Assembly: GCA_017559845.1 (NCBI GenBank)
Contig: JAFYQQ010000004.1
Coordinates: 41,232-105,231 of the forward strand
Direction of reading: 5' to 3'
DNA from: Bacteroidaceae bacterium
GTDB lineage: Bacteria; Bacteroidota; Bacteroidia; Bacteroidales; Bacteroidaceae
Length of the DNA: 64,000 nt
Each line of letters opens with the position of its first letter. The first letter of the stretch is position 1. Positions 61,460 to 64,000 of the stretch are shown in pieces. The notes under the pieces were generated by a model. It saw nothing but the letters and a program-made list of their open reading frames with translations. It searched no databases and had not been told where the DNA came from. Position numbers and translations under genes: made by a program.

Positions 61460-61510
61460 GTTTCAAGACAACAGTATTTGATTGATTGAATAAATATAAT
61501 ATATAAAATT

Positions 61511-63274
61511 ATGTATAGGACAAAAACTTGTGGCGAGTTGCGTATTTCCGATTGCGGATCTACCGTAACGCTGGCCGGATGGGTTCAGCGCAGCCGAAAG
61601 ATGGGTGGCATGACCTTTGTGGACCTGCGTGACCGTTATGGCATCACCCAGATAGTTTTCAATGAAGAGTACGATGCCGAACTTTGTGCGCGTGCCAACC
61701 ACCTGGGACGTGAATACGTAATCCAGATAGTGGGCAAGGTAAGCGAGCGCGAAAGCAAGAACAAGAATCTGCCCACCGGTGAGATTGAAATCATTGCAGA
61801 GAAGCTTACGGTATTGAACGAGAGTCTCACACCTCCCTTTACCATTGAAGAGAATTCTGACGGTGGTGACGACATCCGCATGAAGTATCGCTATTTGGAT
61901 CTTCGCCGTAGCAATGTACGCGAAAATATCGAGTTGCGTCACCGCATGACTATGGAGGTACGCCGTTATCTTGACAGCAAAGGATTCTTGGAGATTGAGA
62001 CTCCCATGCTCATCGGTTCAACTCCCGAAGGTGCGCGCGACTTCGTTGTGCCCAGCCGCATGAACCCCGGACAGTTCTATGCCCTGCCTCAGAGTCCCCA
62101 AACCCTTAAGCAGCTGCTTATGGTTGCGGGCATGGATCGTTATTTCCAGATTGTGAAGTGTTTCCGCGATGAGGACTTGCGAGCCGACCGTCAGCCCGAG
62201 TTTACCCAGATTGACTGCGAAATGTCATTCGTTCAGCAGGAAGATGTCATCCAGCTTTTCGAAGGCATGGCCAAGCATCTTTTCCGCGAATTGCGCGGAG
62301 TGGAGATTGAGGGCGACTTCCCCCGTATCGCTTGGGCGGATGCCATGCGTCTCTATGGTTCTGACAAGCCCGATACCCGTTTCGGTATGGAGTTTGTGGA
62401 ACTGATGGATGTGTTGAAGGGTACTGGCGAGTTCTCTGTGTTCAACGATGCAGCCTATATCGGCGGTATCTGTGCCAAGGGTCAGGCTGTTTACACCCGT
62501 AAGCAGATTGACCAACTTACCGACTTCGTCAAGCGACCCCAGATTGGTGCAAAGGGTATGGTTTATGCCCGTGTACAGGAGGATGGCAGCGTAAAGAGCA
62601 GCGTGGACAAGTTCTATACCCCCGAGGTGCTTGAGAATCTGAAGAATGCAATGGGTGCCGAAGCTGGTGACCTAATACTTATCCTCAGCGGAGACGACAT
62701 CATGAAGACTCGCAAGCAGCTTTGCGAACTGCGTCTGGAGATGGGTTCACGCATGGGATTGCGTGATAAGAACAAGTTCTCTCTTCTCTGGGTGGTTGAT
62801 TTCCCCATGTTCGAGTGGAGCGAGGAAGAGGGCAGACTCATGGCCATGCACCATCCCTTCACACATCCCAAGACAGAGGATATCCCCTTGTTGGACACTG
62901 ACCCCGCAGCTGTTCGTGCAGATGCCTATGACATGGTATGCAATGGCGTGGAAGTGGGCGGAGGAAGTATCCGTATCTACGACCAGGCTTTGCAGGCAAG
63001 AATGTTCGAGATTCTCGGTTTCACACCCGAAAAGGCGCAGGAGCAGTTTGGCTTCCTGATGAATGCTTTCAAGTATGGAGCGCCCCCTCATGGTGGCTTG
63101 GCATACGGTCTCGACCGTTGGGTAAGTCTCTTCGCCGGATTGGACAGCATCAGAGACTGCATAGCCTTCCCCAAGAACAACAGCGGACGCGATGTCATGC
63201 TGGATGCCCCAGGTTCAATTGACCAGAAACAACTCGATGAACTTTGTCTTTCGTTGAATCTCCCCACAGAATAA
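61511..63274 (+). CDS. aspS: Aspartyl-tRNA synthetase
   Basis: 587 residues, bacterial type. OB-fold anticodon domain (1-110, [20 protein letters not shown]), class II motif 2 [18 protein letters not shown], a GAD insertion (about 285-400) and motif 3 GLAYGLDRW. It charges tRNA-Asp. It is preceded by a tRNA terminator; a promoter is not obvious. Confidence 0.97.
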   Translation: MYRTKTCGELRISDCGSTVTLAGWVQRSRKMGGMTFVDLRDRYGITQIVFNEEYDAELCARANHLGREYVIQIVGKVSERESKNKNLPTGEIEIIAEKLTVLNESLTPPFTIEENSDGGDDIRMKYRYLDLRRSNVRENIELRHRMTMEVRRYLDSKGFLEIETPMLIGSTPEGARDFVVPSRMNPGQFYALPQSPQTLKQLLMVAGMDRYFQIVKCFRDEDLRADRQPEFTQIDCEMSFVQQEDVIQLFEGMAKHLFRELRGVEIEGDFPRIAWADAMRLYGSDKPDTRFGMEFVELMDVLKGTGEFSVFNDAAYIGGICAKGQAVYTRKQIDQLTDFVKRPQIGAKGMVYARVQEDGSVKSSVDKFYTPEVLENLKNAMGAEAGDLILILSGDDIMKTRKQLCELRLEMGSRMGLRDKNKFSLLWVVDFPMFEWSEEEGRLMAMHHPFTHPKTEDIPLLDTDPAAVRADAYDMVCNGVEVGGGSIRIYDQALQARMFEILGFTPEKAQEQFGFLMNAFKYGAPPHGGLAYGLDRWVSLFAGLDSIRDCIAFPKNNSGRDVMLDAPGSIDQKQLDELCLSLNLPTE

Positions 63275-63292
63275 AAGTTAATATGTGATAAT

Positions 63293-63329
63293 CCGCGGAC
63301 AACCCTAAACGATGTCCGCGGTTTTTTTT
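63293..63329 (+). terminator. Terminator of aspS
   Basis: CCGCGGACA and TGTCCGCGG, eight T. Confidence 0.9.
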
Positions 63330-63556
63330 AGCTTTGATAAATTGTGAGTTTTCGGATTAGACGGAAGAAACACAAGTTCATAAGAAGTTTATGCTCATTG
63401 CTCACGGCTCATAATTCACAGCAGTAGTACTGCGTTGCCCGTTTAAGATATCTTCTACAGCCTATGCAGTGTATCTGCATCGGCCCATGCAGTATATCTG
63501 CCTTGAAAATCCGGTATTTCTTCTCTCCAAAAGGCAATGCGGTGCCCCGGTAAAGT

Positions 63557-63711
63557 CACCGCATTGCATTCGCTCATGCACCGCATTGTCTTTGCTCATG
63601 CACCGCATTGTCTTTGCCAACGCACCGCAATGTCTTAACCGATGCAACGAATCGTCTTTACTTTGCCCATGAATCGCCTTTCATTCCGCAATGAATCGCC
63701 TCTACTTTGTG
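63557..63711. repeat. 22-bp degenerate tandem repeats
   Basis: Units at 63557, 63579, 63601, 63623, then decaying ones to 63711, consensus CACCGCATTGTCTTTGCTCATG. GCAATGCGGTG at 63534-63544 is the inverse of the first unit's start and can form a hairpin with it. Confidence 0.75.
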
Positions 63712-63869
63712 AAGAAAGCGCCTTTCGTTTTTTAATGGCACGCAGATGACGCCGATGCGACAGATTTTTGAGTTATGAGCAATGAGTTGTGAGCGATGAG
63801 ATTTGACATAAGAACAGTTTTTTGGGCAGTGAGTAATGAGTGATGAGTAGTGAGGGGGTAGGGACGTCT

Positions 63870-64000
63870 GCGTGCAGCGTCCGAGGTTTATTACTCACGC
63901 AAATCGCGCCTATCCCGCAAAGGTTGAGAGTATAATTTTGTGAGATTCGTGGGATTCGCGTGAGATTATAACTCTTGTGTACTCTTCGGACGCTGCACGC
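63870..64000. repeat. Inverted repeat reaching the right edge
   Basis: GCGTGCAGCGTCCGA (63870-63884) and TCGGACGCTGCACGC (63986-64000) are perfect 15-bp arms; an inner pair CTCACGCAAATC / GATTCGCGTGAG has one mismatch. The element may continue beyond the window. Confidence 0.8.

Larger units (their letters stand above)
63275..64000. other. Repeat-rich end of the window without a gene
   Basis: Holds the aspS terminator, two copies of a CATGCAGTATATCTGC phrase (near 63463 and 63485), 22-bp tandem repeats, GAGTAATGAGTGATGAG-type runs (63775-63855) and a long inverted repeat reaching the right edge. Confidence 0.6.

Overview
The window reads as chromosomal DNA of a Bacteroidales bacterium, most likely a gut-type Prevotellaceae member. 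The reasons are a Na+-pumping NADH:quinone reductase operon, a biotin-dependent Na+-pumping decarboxylase, a bacterial serine palmitoyltransferase, a BspA-like leucine-rich-repeat protein with a Prevotella-style C-terminus, many secreted carbohydrate-active enzymes, and promoters of the Bacteroidota type (TTTG, about 20 bases, TAnnTTTG) in front of most transcription units. There is no rRNA, CRISPR array, prophage or integrase in the window. The genus call is inference.

Layout. 1-3.8 kb: the end of an unknown gene, a six-hairpin glycosidase-like protein and a sialate O-acetylesterase-type esterase. 3.8-6.6 kb: a repeat-rich stretch with three copies of a nested-hairpin element, eight 41-bp tandem repeats and one small HTH gene behind a long leader. 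6.6-11 kb: tamB on the minus strand, divergent from nqrABCDEF (11.2-17.4 kb). 17.5-30.4 kb: scattered secreted enzymes (GH28, GH16, sulfatase, a GH71/GH99-like protein, a PqaA-like protein), a SIMPL protein, tRNA-Ser, an acetyltransferase, a membrane acyltransferase, a small membrane protein and a K+/H+ antiporter. 31.5-33.2 kb: a BspA-like gene split by a 0.7-kb element with inverted-repeat ends that carries an EVE/PUA-like gene. 33.6-37.2 kb: oadG-oadA-oadB. 37.2-40.2 kb: dnaA, a nitroreductase fused to a ribonucleotide reductase tail, and folB. 40.6-45.6 kb: mlaD-like gene and amidase, serine palmitoyltransferase, lipid kinase and ispE. 46-51 kb: a basic secreted protein, carB and fabI. 51.4-56.1 kb: a minus-strand operon (Gfo/Idh/MocA, unknown, DUF389, GH20). 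56.3-63.3 kb: ttcA-like, a tricorn-type protease, a YycJ-like MBL hydrolase, two identical tRNA-Lys genes and aspS, then another repeat-rich end.

How it fits together. Nqr exports Na+ from NADH oxidation and the Oad complex from decarboxylation, so both supply one sodium gradient. The carbohydrate enzymes lack SusC/SusD partners here and look like dispersed single genes rather than a classical polysaccharide utilization locus.

The most unusual points are an NqrC with an N-terminal rubredoxin-like domain and a periplasmic tail of 17 cysteines, the nitroreductase-RNR tail fusion behind dnaA, and the small element with EVE-like cargo inside the BspA-like gene.
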